Virus record (IMG/VR): IMGVR_UViG_3300028394_000045
Span: 62,001 to 126,000 of that record
Reading direction: 5' to 3' (one strand)
DNA: 64,000 nt
Source: a virus
Shown piece after piece: positions 15,817 to 25,428 of the stretch (the first letter of the stretch is position 1; each line of letters starts with the position of its first letter). The notes beneath the pieces were generated by a model. It was not told where the DNA came from. It ran no database searches and saw nothing but the letters and a program-made list of their open reading frames with translations. The position numbers were made by a program, and so were the translations under genes.

Positions 15817-16721
15817 TCGTCCAAGGTGCTTACAACCGGACCGCTCATGGCAGCCATACCTGCCTTGCCTGAATTCTGTCGAGTCCATGACGGATTGAGT
15901 CCGTTCATCTCAAGGATGTCATCACGGATGTTTTGCATCTTCTTCTCAATGTTCAAGATACGGGTAAAACTGTTGGTGATAGCAGCAGTGTAATACGCAA
16001 ACGGATTCTGCGATTTTGACTCGTCAAACTGCAATCCAATCTGGCTCAACTGTAACAAGGCTTGCCCACGCATCTCTTCATTGTAGGTGTATCCACGCCA
16101 GTTTGATCTAGTGGCATAGCGTTCGCACAACTTCATGAACATGGTGGCCAACTTGCGTGTCATCTCTCCATGATCCTTTGAAAATTCGCCATCATCGAGA
16201 CTGCCCTTCCAATGACTGCGTCCTACGATAAACGGTGCTTTTTCTTCATCTATACGGTAGTGTTCAAACGGTGGAAAATTCAATCTCACGTGATTCAAAC
16301 TCAACACTGGTACATCTAACAACTCGGCCAAAGGATCATCTTCTTCCACAGCATCGTCTAGATCTAGTATGTCTTCCAGGCGTTTGCGTTTAGCTTTGGC
16401 TTCTGCTTTGGTTATTTTCTTCGGAGCCATAGGCACATGGTCCCACACGGTGATACGAAAAACAATATCTGTGTTGGGGATTTTCTTGGGATCAACAATC
16501 TCACCAGTTTCTCTTTTGATGCGATCTGCACGGTTTCGGCGTGCTTCGGCAATGGTGCGTTGATTTATTTTGTCAAGACTGGGCAAGATGATATCAAATT
16601 GATGATCCGCCCCACGGTCTTGATACCAGCAGTAGTTGTTTTTGCTTAGATGTATTTCTTTTAAGATATCTCTGTTGTTGAGATAGTTCACACGGGGGGC
16701 TGACTTTGGTAATAAAGACAT
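15813..16721 (-). CDS. 55: gp55-like sigma factor for late transcription
   Basis: I choose ATG 16721 (M-S-L-L-P-K-S-A-P), preceded by AGGAG at good spacing, over an upstream ATG at 16754. The 302-aa product has an N-terminal extension, an acidic D/E-rich stretch, and a C-terminal part with Q-N-P-F-A-Y-Y-T-A-A-I-T-N-S-F-T-R, the gp55 counterpart of sigma region 2 that recognises the TATAAATA element. It is longer than T4 gp55 (185 aa), as I recall for marine relatives. With a sliding-clamp coactivator it directs host polymerase to late promoters such as those found here. It heads the minus-strand run leading to gp47, gp46 and the radical SAM and PLP genes. Confidence 0.8.
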   Translation of the reverse strand: MSLLPKSAPRVNYLNNRDILKEIHLSKNNYCWYQDRGADHQFDIILPSLDKINQRTIAEARRNRADRIKRETGEIVDPKKIPNTDIVFRITVWDHVPMAPKKITKAEAKAKRKRLEDILDLDDAVEEDDPLAELLDVPVLSLNHVRLNFPPFEHYRIDEEKAPFIVGRSHWKGSLDDGEFSKDHGEMTRKLATMFMKLCERYATRSNWRGYTYNEEMRGQALLQLSQIGLQFDESKSQNPFAYYTAAITNSFTRILNIEKKMQNIRDDILEMNGLNPSWTRQNSGKAGMAAMSGPVVSTLDE

Positions 16722-16742
16722 GAATTCTCCTGATATATATTT

Positions 16743-16770
16743 ATTGTAACACACTGTGTGATGTTGTCAA
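16743..16770 (-). promoter_or_regulatory. Sigma70-like promoter for gp55 and the following minus-strand genes
   Basis: The minus strand carries TTGACA (16770-16765), a 16-nt spacer and TACAAT (16748-16743), 21 nt before the gp55 ATG with AGGAG in between. A late-like AATAAATA (16745-16738) overlaps the -10 box, so gp55 might also be boosted late. Confidence 0.6.
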
Positions 16771-16802
16771 CCTTTATATAAACTATGCCGTTTTTCCACC
16801 TG

Positions 16803-16810
16803 CTAAATAA
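16803..16810 (+). promoter_or_regulatory. Late promoter for the baseplate gene run
   Basis: CTAAATAA resembles the T4-type late element (TATAAATA) and lies 15 nt before the ATG at 16826, at the head of the plus-strand baseplate genes. A TTATATAAA run at 16774-16782 is a weaker alternative. Confidence 0.5.
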
Positions 16811-16825
16811 GATACAGGAACAAAA

Positions 16826-18556
16826 ATGGCATACGATCCCAATCAAGCAGGACTATTTAACAAGCTGATACAAACTGGCCTAAACACGGCCAATGCAGCC
16901 GTACAATCCGGCATAGCTGCCACAAAAGATTTTGCACTGGGCAACAACGGCAATCTTGGTTCATTGATACCCGGAGCCAATGCTGTGCCAGCAACTGCAC
17001 AGGCCACATTCCAGGCTGTGGATTTTGCACAAACAGTATCCGGACTACCCACACAGATGGCAGCATTAGCCACTAGTGCATTGCCGCCACTGTCTGCACT
17101 GCCAACTGTAGAGATTGCACCAAGACCGGTAACTGGACTGGACCTTACTGCTACCAGTCCATTTGCTCCATTTGAGCAAGTACAAGCAGTGCCTCGCCCC
17201 ACACTGGCCGCCGAGGCAGCACCCAGTCCTACTCAATTTTCTCCTACAGACCCAAGGGTATCTTCGTCTATCCCTAATCCAGTGATAGTGACCACTTCTG
17301 ATGCTGCACGTGATGCGGCAATCAGTGCATCACGACCTGGGTACGACCAAGCACCGCCGGTGACTGACACAAACATACCAGGGGGCATACGACCACAGGA
17401 TGTGGGACCAGCCAACACCGCTCCTGCACCACAACTGGTACCCACCCAGACACTTGATCCTGCCACTGCCCAACAAGCATTGGCAACAGCGCCTACTCCG
17501 CCCAATGAAAGTGCCGCAGAAACTGCCAGATTGGCCGCAGCCGGAAATGCAGATCCCAACAATTATGTTGAAACTTTTGCGCCACGCCCAGCAGATGAAT
17601 TTGCAGGTATAGACCAGCAGGTGGCTGCAAACACAGCACGCAATGCAGAGAATCAGAGCAACGCCGAAACAGCTCGTCTGAACAATGCCAATCAGCAGGC
17701 TGCAATACAATCCACGTACAAGCAACCGGGCAATATTGAGTGGCGATTCCGTATCAGTCTTGCAGAAGGCGCCGATTATCTTTACAAGGTTCCTCCTAAA
17801 TCTCCTAATAACTCTAACAAAGTTGGCGGTGCCGGCGGGGTTGGTTCTCCGGGTGCCGGCATACTAGAACCTCTAAGAGGAACCAACGGAGTGATATTTC
17901 CCTACACTCCTCAGGTGCAGATGAGTTATAGAGCCAAATACAACAGCTATGAACTGGTGCATTCAAATTATCGAGGCGCATTCTATCAGAACAGCAGCGT
18001 GGATGACATCAGCATACGTGGTACATTCACTGCACAAGATACCAGTGAAGCAGCATACATGTTGGCTGTGATACATTTTTTCAGATCAGTTACCAAGATG
18101 TTCTATGGCCAAGACAAACAACGCGGCGCACCACCTCCATTGGTGTATCTCAATGGATTAGGCGAATATCAATTCAACAATCATCCTGCGGTGGTCACAT
18201 CATTCGACTATTCGTTGCCTGCAGATGTAGATTACATACGAGCCAACAATCCCAACAATTTTGGCACTGATTTGTTGAGCCGCCGGCCATCTTATGCAGC
18301 GCCACCATCCAACCCGCTGGTGGGAATAGCCAGTAGATTGGGATTGTCCGGATTGTTTCCGGGCGCTACCCCAAACAAACCCAGTCCACAGCCTGTAACT
18401 AATTCAGTAAACAACACAGCAGCAGCCACATACGTTCCCACCAAGATAGAGATAAGTCTGACTCTCATGCCTATGCAAACCAGAGAACAAGTCAGCAAAC
18501 TATTCAGCCTGGCTGATTTCGCCAATGGTAACCTAATACGCGGAGGATTCTGGTAA
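16826..18556 (+). CDS. Baseplate/tail-tube-associated structural protein
   Basis: This is a 576-aa protein. The first 300 residues are Ala/Pro/Thr-rich and low in complexity. From about 305 there is a folded domain with I-E-W-R-F-R-I-S, V-I-F-P-Y-T-P-Q-V-Q-M-S-Y, V-H-S-N-Y-R-G-A-F-Y-Q-N-S, A-V-I-H-F-F-R-S-V-T-K-M-F and a C-terminal V-P-T-K-I-E-I-S-L strand. This pattern recurs in structural proteins of T4-like marine phages and resembles tail-tube cap proteins such as gp48/gp54, although I cannot choose between them. It is first in the baseplate run, overlaps the gp53-like gene by 1 nt and has a late promoter. Confidence 0.6.
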   Translation: MAYDPNQAGLFNKLIQTGLNTANAAVQSGIAATKDFALGNNGNLGSLIPGANAVPATAQATFQAVDFAQTVSGLPTQMAALATSALPPLSALPTVEIAPRPVTGLDLTATSPFAPFEQVQAVPRPTLAAEAAPSPTQFSPTDPRVSSSIPNPVIVTTSDAARDAAISASRPGYDQAPPVTDTNIPGGIRPQDVGPANTAPAPQLVPTQTLDPATAQQALATAPTPPNESAAETARLAAAGNADPNNYVETFAPRPADEFAGIDQQVAANTARNAENQSNAETARLNNANQQAAIQSTYKQPGNIEWRFRISLAEGADYLYKVPPKSPNNSNKVGGAGGVGSPGAGILEPLRGTNGVIFPYTPQVQMSYRAKYNSYELVHSNYRGAFYQNSSVDDISIRGTFTAQDTSEAAYMLAVIHFFRSVTKMFYGQDKQRGAPPPLVYLNGLGEYQFNNHPAVVTSFDYSLPADVDYIRANNPNNFGTDLLSRRPSYAAPPSNPLVGIASRLGLSGLFPGATPNKPSPQPVTNSVNNTAAATYVPTKIEISLTLMPMQTREQVSKLFSLADFANGNLIRGGFW

Positions 18557-18855
18557 TGGCCACCTACGACACAACCAGTCCATACTACAACACACCATTC
18601 ACTCAGTTCTATCTTGACAAGATGGTCAACCGACCTATCCCGGTAGAGAATGATGATCTTACATTTACGATAAATCTCACATATCAATATCGTCCTGACT
18701 TGTTGGCCTATGATCTGTATGGGACTCCGAGTCTGTGGTGGGTGTTCTATCAACGCAATCCTAACACCCTGACCAAACCACCATTTGATTTTGTAGCAAA
18801 CACTTTTATCTATCTGCCCAAACTCGGCACATTGAAAACAGCACTGGGATTCTAA
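18556..18855 (+). CDS. 53: gp53-like baseplate wedge protein
   Basis: This 99-aa protein has the gp53-type core: L-L-A-Y-D-L-Y-G-T-P-S-L-W-W-V-F-Y-Q-R-N-P-N, then an extended strand ending F-I-Y-L-P-K. In T4, gp53 (196 aa) joins wedges together; this shorter form keeps the LysM-like portion. It starts within the TAATG stop/start of the preceding gene and is followed after 3 nt by the large hub-like gene. Confidence 0.7.
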   Translation: MATYDTTSPYYNTPFTQFYLDKMVNRPIPVENDDLTFTINLTYQYRPDLLAYDLYGTPSLWWVFYQRNPNTLTKPPFDFVANTFIYLPKLGTLKTALGF

Positions 18856-18858
18856 CAT

Positions 18859-21753
18859 ATGGCTACTGTTAATAGTAATGGACTTATCAGGAACAAGCAG
18901 GATGAAATTGCGTTTCTTAACAAATACATAGCCAGTTTAGAAGCTGATCTTACCAAACCCGAATACGCTCTTCCGGGATATCAGAAACAATTACTAACGC
19001 GGATTGCTGCCAGCAAAGAACAGCTGGCAGGTGTAGAAACCGCAGTGGCAGAGGCTCCAGCTGTGGCTGCTGCACAACCAACTCCCAGTTCTACTGCCGC
19101 CTCGGCTCCGACCCCTGTTGAGCCGGGACCGGGCACTACCGGAACAGTGGTTGCCAAAGCTGCTCCACCCACGGCTGGTGCTCCCGTCTATGGTCCTAAT
19201 ACAGTATACACAACTGAAGTCAATGGCGTAGGCAATAAGCCTGTTAGTAGAGAAGAAACGGCAGCAACACCTGCTGTTCGAGTTAATGTGACCGGTGTTG
19301 GCCCAAAAATTATATTACCAACACCCAATGTACTGGACAAATTCAGCAGCTACACATATCAGGCGTCGGTCTATCTATTGACTCCTGCACAGTATGGTAA
19401 TTTTCAAGATGGCAATAGGATTATTCCCAACAGCCAACTCTTGTTCCAGAGTGGAGGCAAAGCCCCGGGCACTGGTAATAAATTTTTTGATCATGATTTT
19501 TACATAGACAACATAACCATAGAAACTCTCATGGCCGGCAAACAGACCCAAGGCGCGCACATGGCCACAGATATAAAATTCACTGTGACCGAGCCCACAG
19601 GTATCACACTGTTAGACAGACTAAAAAATGCTGTGAAAGCTCAACGTCCAGCCGGTGATAAATCCAACTGGGCAGCAGCGCACTATCTCATGGTCATAAG
19701 TTTTTTTGGTTACGATCAAACCGGCAATCTAGTCACACCTGGCAATACTGCAACCACAGCCGGCGCTCAGAATTCAAAAGCGGTTGTGGTAAAATACATT
19801 CCTTTTTTGATAAAAGGTGTCAATTGGTCAGTGGGTAACAAATTAGTCAGCTATGAGTTTACTGGTGCACCAGTGGGACAGCTGACTGGCGGCAGTTCAA
19901 AAAGTGGAACTATCTCATCAGATTTTCAGATCACTGCCGGCACGGTGGGTGAATTTTTTGGCGGCAGATCTATCACTTCAGCAGGACCTGCTGACGCTCC
20001 GGCAGATTCTCCTGGGCAGAGCACCACGCCATTCAAAAGCACCGGTGGCGGCGGAGCAAACGCACCCGAACCTGCTGTGGCAGCGCCTACGTCTTCTGCC
20101 GGGGGATTAGTGGAAGCACTAAACGCAAATGCAAAACGAGTAGCAAAGCAATCTGGATGGCAACAGCCCGACACATACGACATTGTGTTTGTGAATGCTG
20201 AAGAAATTAAATCGGCTTCGTTGGGAGCCTTGGAAACTTTCAAAGACAAGAAGATTGTGCCAATGGGTCGACCTGCATTTCTGTCACCTGGCAGTTTGGA
20301 TTCCTCTAAGACCCCTGCTTCCATTACCAGATATACGATTCCCATAACTGCCGGAATGCCTATTATCAAAATGCTGGATCTTGTCATACGTGACAGCCGA
20401 TACATTACACAAAAGCAAATAACAAAAAATGATTCCGACGGCGGCACAGGTGCAAGCAGCAATAACACTGATCCACCAACCTGGTATCTGATCACATTTT
20501 CTGCCAGGCCCATTGGCGACGCCATTGATCCCATCCGAAACGATTATGCCTACAACATGCGATATACCATAACCAAGTATGCAGTACCAAATTTACATAG
20601 CACTAGATTTCCTGTATTGAAAACATTTCCGGGGCTACACAAAGAATACAAATATTGGTTCACCGGAGAAAACAAAGCCATACTTGATTTCTCGGCAAGA
20701 TTTGACAGCATGTACCAAATGACAGTCAATGGTGCCGGCGACACATCGGCCTTGGATGCACAGACGAGGATACTATCTGCCAGCAAAAATGATCTTTATC
20801 GAGATGAAGTTTACCTTTTAAAAACAGGATATGCACCTCGAAGCACACAACCTGTGGGCCTTGGGTCCAACAATGTCAACGAAGGCAGCGCGAATGCTGC
20901 CGAATATCTTTACTCGCCCGAAATGCTAGGCAGCTCTAAGATCCGAATAATCGGCGATCCTGCCTGGATACAGCAAGGTAGTTTGGTTAGCCCTATCGGG
21001 ATCAATGGATTCAAACAAGAAGCTGATCTGGGATTTTTGCCCGACGGCACTATTTCTTTTGATACCGTACAAGCATTATACGAGATTGCATGGCAACGTC
21101 CCGAGGACTATGATATCTCCACCGGCCTGGCTGATCCGTATGCCAAAACATTCCAAAAATATGGCGAACGAGAACCATTGCAAAGTAATATCTATCAGGC
21201 AACAAAGGTAGTGCATGAATTCCGTAACGGACAATTTGAACAGACCATTGAAGGATTGATATGCCTGTTCAACAAACCAAAGCAGATCACCACAGCAGCC
21301 CAATACTCAGCTGCAGATAGTAGTCGAGTGGCCATTGGTGAGTCTCCAAGCGAGCGAACTCAACCTGCAACAGCATCGGCGTCAAACAGATTTGCAACCA
21401 ATACTAATACAGCAGCAGCATCAGTGGTATCGGCAGCAGCACTCAGCACAGGCACCACACCGGCCCCGGCCCAGCCGGCAGCAGTTGCCGGTTCAAATGT
21501 ACCAGCTACCACAGCAGAACAATATGCCGCGATAGATAACGCTCGGGGCCCAATAACTGAAGTGCAAAATGTGGTACCGTCATTGCCTCCCACAGCAGTG
21601 ACCAGCAATGGACAAACAGTGGGCGGATACGGATTTGGGGCAGTACTGAATTCACCTCCGGTACTGGTGCCCGGTGCAGGCCGAACATCAATTGATGCAT
21701 TGCAGGCTTCCGCAGTAAATATACCACCTTATCTAACACGTAGAGATCCATAA
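18859..21753 (+). CDS. Large baseplate hub-type structural protein (gp27-like position)
   Basis: This is a 964-aa protein. After an Ala/Pro/Thr-rich leader with a helix (residues 1-150) comes a folded domain with Y-T-Y-Q-A-S-V-Y-L-L-T-P and I-D-N-I-T-I-E-T-L. A later domain contains W-Y-L-I-T-F-S-A-R-P, I-I-G-D-P-A-W-I-Q-Q-G and V-V-H-E-F-R-N-G-Q-F-E-Q-T-I-E-G, resembling the late-control/hub proteins that form the trimeric ring on which the spike sits. The C-terminal 150 residues are again Ala/Thr/Pro-rich. Position before the gp5-like spike supports a hub role. The exact T4 equivalent (gp27) is inferred from order more than sequence. Confidence 0.6.
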   Translation: MATVNSNGLIRNKQDEIAFLNKYIASLEADLTKPEYALPGYQKQLLTRIAASKEQLAGVETAVAEAPAVAAAQPTPSSTAASAPTPVEPGPGTTGTVVAKAAPPTAGAPVYGPNTVYTTEVNGVGNKPVSREETAATPAVRVNVTGVGPKIILPTPNVLDKFSSYTYQASVYLLTPAQYGNFQDGNRIIPNSQLLFQSGGKAPGTGNKFFDHDFYIDNITIETLMAGKQTQGAHMATDIKFTVTEPTGITLLDRLKNAVKAQRPAGDKSNWAAAHYLMVISFFGYDQTGNLVTPGNTATTAGAQNSKAVVVKYIPFLIKGVNWSVGNKLVSYEFTGAPVGQLTGGSSKSGTISSDFQITAGTVGEFFGGRSITSAGPADAPADSPGQSTTPFKSTGGGGANAPEPAVAAPTSSAGGLVEALNANAKRVAKQSGWQQPDTYDIVFVNAEEIKSASLGALETFKDKKIVPMGRPAFLSPGSLDSSKTPASITRYTIPITAGMPIIKMLDLVIRDSRYITQKQITKNDSDGGTGASSNNTDPPTWYLITFSARPIGDAIDPIRNDYAYNMRYTITKYAVPNLHSTRFPVLKTFPGLHKEYKYWFTGENKAILDFSARFDSMYQMTVNGAGDTSALDAQTRILSASKNDLYRDEVYLLKTGYAPRSTQPVGLGSNNVNEGSANAAEYLYSPEMLGSSKIRIIGDPAWIQQGSLVSPIGINGFKQEADLGFLPDGTISFDTVQALYEIAWQRPEDYDISTGLADPYAKTFQKYGEREPLQSNIYQATKVVHEFRNGQFEQTIEGLICLFNKPKQITTAAQYSAADSSRVAIGESPSERTQPATASASNRFATNTNTAAASVVSAAALSTGTTPAPAQPAAVAGSNVPATTAEQYAAIDNARGPITEVQNVVPSLPPTAVTSNGQTVGGYGFGAVLNSPPVLVPGAGRTSIDALQASAVNIPPYLTRRDP

Positions 21754-23300
21754 TGGCAAATAATATTCAGCGCAATAAAAAAGACCCCAGTTATAGATTT
21801 GATCGTGGTGGATACCCGGCAGAATTTGGTCCATTCACTGGAGTGATCAAATCTACTGTGGATCCTACTAGATCTGGTAGACTGCAGGTATACATTGACG
21901 CGTTTGTTTCCGGGAATCCCGGAACCAATGTGGTTGCCGCAACTTCGCCCGAGGACGATCCTCAGAATTGGACCACGGTCAGCTACATGCAACAATTTGG
22001 TGGGTCTACCCCTCCACCTCCTGCTGGTGGGTCTACCGACTCACTCGGCAGCTACCCAGGAAATCAAAACAGCTATGGCATGTGGTTTACTCCGCCGGAT
22101 GTGGGTGTGACTGTGCTGTGTGTATTTGTGAACGGTCAACGAGATCAAGGATACTACATTGGTACTGTGCCTGAACAAGGGCTAGGCGGCATGTTGCCGG
22201 CCATTGGGTCCAGTTCACAATATATCATTGATGACAATAACGAAAACCAAAAACAATATTTTAATGCAGTTCCGTTATTGCCAGTATCGGAAATCAATAC
22301 CAATAACTCAGAAATTTTTAATAATCCGGCATTCTTCAATCAACCTAAACCTGTACATAGTTATGTGGCAGGCATCATGTTCCAGCAAGGGCTTATAAAC
22401 GATCCTGAGCGCGGACCCATCAGAAGTTCCAGTCAACGTGAAACACCCAGTGCTGTGTTTGGAGTGAGTACTCCGGGCGGTCCTATCTATCAGGGTGGTA
22501 TGAAACCCAAAAACATTCGAAAGCAAATAAACGACGGAACTATTAAACCAGGGCAGGCAGAGGTGTTAGGGCGGGTGGGCGGTCATACTTTGGTAATGGA
22601 TGATGGTGACCTTGAAGATAACAATCAACTATTCCGACTAAGAACCAGCAAAGGTCATCAGATTACCATGAATGATAGCGGAAACTTTTTCTATATTGTT
22701 CATGCCAATGGGCAAACCTGGTTGGAGTTTGGAGCAGAAGGCACAGTAGATATATATTCTACCAACTCTATCAACATGCGTACCGCAGGGGATATAAATT
22801 TCCACGCGGACAGAGACATCAACATGTTTGCCGGTAGAAACGTACAGATCAAAAGTACTAATCGCATGCAGTTAGAAAGTGCAGGCAACATGGTACTCAA
22901 TGCGCAACAAGACATAACCATGTACAGCAAAGCCACCATTGGAGTCAAAGCTGACGGTGCCCTCACTATCAACAGTGCGTCCGGCAGCTGGGGTAGTGGC
23001 AGTGAATTAATAGTCACTGCGGAGCAGGTTGATATCAATGGACCAGCTGCCGGCCGTGTTGCCACACCCAACCCGGTGACCAAAACTCTTTTTTCAGACA
23101 TACAATTCAGCACCAGCAACGGTTGGGTGGCTGCACCCGATGATTTGAACAGTATTTGCAGCAGGATAGTCACGCATGAACCATATCCATATCACAACAA
23201 AGGTGTGGATGTTCCTACGTTCAACTTTGAAAAAGGAAAACCCACACCGCCACCGGGTGCAGAGCCGGTGCCCGCCGGCGTAGAAATCATAGCGAAATAA
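21753..23300 (+). CDS. 5: gp5-like baseplate spike without a lysozyme domain
   Basis: This is a 515-aa protein. Residues of about 25-150 form an OB-fold-like domain (F-T-G-V-I-K-S-T-V-D-P-T-R-S-G-R-L-Q-V, then F-T-P-P-D-V-G-V-T-V-L-C-V-F-V-N-G). From about 315 there is a repetitive beta-helix (N-M-R-T-A-G-D-I-N-F, D-R-D-I-N-M-F-A-G-R-N-V-Q, S-A-G-N-M-V-L) typical of gp5/VgrG needles. No T4-type lysozyme segment is present, so wall digestion may rest with the M15 domain in the tape-measure-like protein. It starts in the TAATG overlap of the previous stop. The end is Pro-rich. Confidence 0.75.
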   Translation: MANNIQRNKKDPSYRFDRGGYPAEFGPFTGVIKSTVDPTRSGRLQVYIDAFVSGNPGTNVVAATSPEDDPQNWTTVSYMQQFGGSTPPPPAGGSTDSLGSYPGNQNSYGMWFTPPDVGVTVLCVFVNGQRDQGYYIGTVPEQGLGGMLPAIGSSSQYIIDDNNENQKQYFNAVPLLPVSEINTNNSEIFNNPAFFNQPKPVHSYVAGIMFQQGLINDPERGPIRSSSQRETPSAVFGVSTPGGPIYQGGMKPKNIRKQINDGTIKPGQAEVLGRVGGHTLVMDDGDLEDNNQLFRLRTSKGHQITMNDSGNFFYIVHANGQTWLEFGAEGTVDIYSTNSINMRTAGDINFHADRDINMFAGRNVQIKSTNRMQLESAGNMVLNAQQDITMYSKATIGVKADGALTINSASGSWGSGSELIVTAEQVDINGPAAGRVATPNPVTKTLFSDIQFSTSNGWVAAPDDLNSICSRIVTHEPYPYHNKGVDVPTFNFEKGKPTPPPGAEPVPAGVEIIAK

Positions 23301-23301
23301 C

Positions 23302-24969
23302 ATGGCCGGATTTACATTTACCTTACCCAATGGTCAGCCGTTTGAAATCAAAGGGCCGCCGGGCCTTAACTTTGATCAAGCCAAGGCCATCTTTGACAAG
23401 CAAGCTGCCACAGGATCATTGATCGGTCTCAAGCCGGGAGATGTGCTGAGTGCATCCACACAAGCCCAGGCTGGATTACAAAGTGCTCAAGCTCAAATAG
23501 GGCAAGCATTGAGTGGGGTCACAGGTTCTTTAGGCGCAGGCATACCCGGCGCAGCCGGCCTTGTAGGCAGTGCATCAAAAAGTCTAGCCGGCATAGGTGG
23601 TGCATTGAGTGGCAGTCTTTCTGCAGGTGTTCCAGGACTGACAGGAGCGATAGGCCCGGCAGTATCAAATCTCCAGGGGTCATTGTCCGGCGCAGCCGGT
23701 ACCATTGGATCATTTGCTACCACTGCTATCGGCACACTCAATAAGGCCATTAGTGGTGTACCTGGCGGTGCAACTATCAATACAGCTGATTTTGCCAAAC
23801 AGATTCCAGCATTGGGCGCAATTGGTAAACTCAGTGTGCCGGATGTGACTGGAATCATGGCATCGGCGAAAAATCTAGTGGGGCAAGCAACAGACAAACT
23901 GAGTAACTTGAAAGGAGCAGGGTCATTTGGGTTCGATGCATCTCAGTTGGAAAAAGCTGGTGTGTTTAAACCCGGAACTTCTTTGTTAGCCGCCGTAAAA
24001 GGTGCATCATTAAATGATCTGTTCAAGAGTGCATCTTCATTCACCGGTAAACTGGGGATCAAAAGTGGAGCAGATTTGCTGGCCAGTGCGCCTGCCCAGG
24101 CAAAAATACAGCAAGATCTAATGGTCAAAGGACTGGCCGGTTTATCAACTCTTGGTGTTCCAACCGGAGCTCTTAGTGCTCCTGCATTGGGTGCTGTTGT
24201 TGTCTTAGCTGCTAAAAGTGTTTCCAATGCTGTAGCTTGGCTCAAAGGAGCGCCAGCTGCGGCCGGGGTGCCAGCGTCGGCCGCAACCGCAGCGGCTGCA
24301 ATCGCACCCGGAGTTTCTAATACAGATGTGGCTAATACAACTGCATATGCGGTAAGATATACTGAACAAAAAGTGCCCGAAGTGTTCAAGGCACAAGTAA
24401 CACCTGTTCCGGCCGAAAATACCACCAATCGAGAAACACTCACTGCGGCTACCACAAGAGTACTGGGCAATGACAAGATACCTGAACCCAGCTATGTTAG
24501 CTATCCGCCAGTGTTGGGCGGAGCCACGCAACGTGCCGACCTATTGGCCGCACTGGAAGCTGCCAAGAATGACATAGAACTCACAACAAAACAACTCAAT
24601 GCCGAGGGTGAAAAATTAAAAGTGTTAGAGAATCAACAAGTAATATCTCAGCAGCAATATGATGACATGAGATTTAGTCTCAAAGCGGCAATAGACTTTG
24701 CGGTAAAAACATATGCCCTCACATATGACCCAGCACTGGCCAAGTATGATGCTGCTGTGTCAGCCGGCGGCGGCAATGGTATAGCAGGCAAGGTTATAGA
24801 AGAAACCGGCGATGTATTTGCAGCAAACAACATCACTCGAGTACAAAGCGAATTCTTTAGAATTGTACTCAGTCTCAAAGCCTTGGTCCGAGAACGGTAT
24901 AAACTAACTGCCAGCCTGGCAGAACGTGCCAAGGCATTGAAGACACGTATCTCTACCAATGTCAGCTGA
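23302..24969 (+). CDS. Virion structural protein between gp5 and gp25
   Basis: This is a 555-aa protein. The N-terminus (F-T-F-T-L-P-N-G-Q-P-F-E-I) is followed by P-P-G-L-N-F-D-Q-A-K-A-I-F-D-K-Q, an N-terminal motif I recall in other marine phage structural proteins. Residues 50-340 are rich in Gly/Ala/Ser with repeated G-A-A/I-G-S patterns. The C-terminal 140 residues are helical and charged (L-E-A-A-K-N-D-I-E-L-T-T-K, then a final A-E-R-A-K-A-L-K-T-R). No enzymatic motif was seen. Its place in the baseplate run suggests a hub, plug or spike-accessory role. Confidence 0.5.
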   Translation: MAGFTFTLPNGQPFEIKGPPGLNFDQAKAIFDKQAATGSLIGLKPGDVLSASTQAQAGLQSAQAQIGQALSGVTGSLGAGIPGAAGLVGSASKSLAGIGGALSGSLSAGVPGLTGAIGPAVSNLQGSLSGAAGTIGSFATTAIGTLNKAISGVPGGATINTADFAKQIPALGAIGKLSVPDVTGIMASAKNLVGQATDKLSNLKGAGSFGFDASQLEKAGVFKPGTSLLAAVKGASLNDLFKSASSFTGKLGIKSGADLLASAPAQAKIQQDLMVKGLAGLSTLGVPTGALSAPALGAVVVLAAKSVSNAVAWLKGAPAAAGVPASAATAAAAIAPGVSNTDVANTTAYAVRYTEQKVPEVFKAQVTPVPAENTTNRETLTAATTRVLGNDKIPEPSYVSYPPVLGGATQRADLLAALEAAKNDIELTTKQLNAEGEKLKVLENQQVISQQQYDDMRFSLKAAIDFAVKTYALTYDPALAKYDAAVSAGGGNGIAGKVIEETGDVFAANNITRVQSEFFRIVLSLKALVRERYKLTASLAERAKALKTRISTNVS

Positions 24970-24989
24970 TTTCTATTGGTAAATACGGT

Positions 24990-25367
24990 ATGGCGCAGAC
25001 ATTCATAGGTTTCAATACCATCAACCAGTATAAGAAATTCACTCTCACTGACTTTGAATTGATCAAACGCGATCTTTCCAATGCATTCAATATCCGGCAA
25101 GGTGAACTGCCAGGGCGTCCTGACTATGGCACCATAATGTGGAACTTCTTGTTTGAAAATCAAATTGAAGAACTACAGAATAGCATAGTGGCCGAAGTGC
25201 AACGTGTGGCCGGAGGAGACCCCAGAGTGTTTATTTCGGACATACAGATATTTCCTGAAGAAAACGGTATCTTGATACAGATAGAAGTCACTGTCACGCC
25301 ATCCACTGATGCCACTCGCCTGGGCATATTCTTTGATATCATAAGCCGACGAGCTAGTTTTGTTTAG
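24990..25367 (+). CDS. 25: gp25-like baseplate wedge protein
   Basis: This 125-aa protein matches the gp25 family of sheath-initiating wedge proteins: an N-terminal strand/helix, I-K-R-D-L-S-N-A-F-N, the hallmark loop G-E-L-P-G-R-P-D-Y-G-T, then F-E-N-Q-I-E-E-L, and an R-V-A-G-G-D-P-R-V turn with a following strand pair. gp25 nucleates sheath polymerisation on the baseplate. A weak late-like GGTAAATA lies 9-16 nt upstream. Confidence 0.9.
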   Translation: MAQTFIGFNTINQYKKFTLTDFELIKRDLSNAFNIRQGELPGRPDYGTIMWNFLFENQIEELQNSIVAEVQRVAGGDPRVFISDIQIFPEENGILIQIEVTVTPSTDATRLGIFFDIISRRASFV

Positions 25368-25392
25368 GATAAACTACGCAGTTTTTTGTGTC

Positions 25393-25400
25393 CATAAATA
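25393..25400 (+). promoter_or_regulatory. Late promoter for gp6
   Basis: CATAAATA differs at the first base from the T4 late consensus and lies 28 nt before the gp6 ATG, in the 61-nt gap after gp25. Confidence 0.6.
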
Positions 25401-25428
25401 AACAACAAGGCACAAAAGGTCAAAACCA

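Noticed and set aside
19926-20534. 202-aa minus-strand ORF inside the hub-like gene
   Set aside because: The plus-strand frame is a long, convincing structural gene; the minus frame is a by-product of its codon bias.
22700-23173. 157-aa minus-strand ORF inside the gp5-like gene
   Set aside because: Opposite to a clear beta-helix coding region and without known motif.
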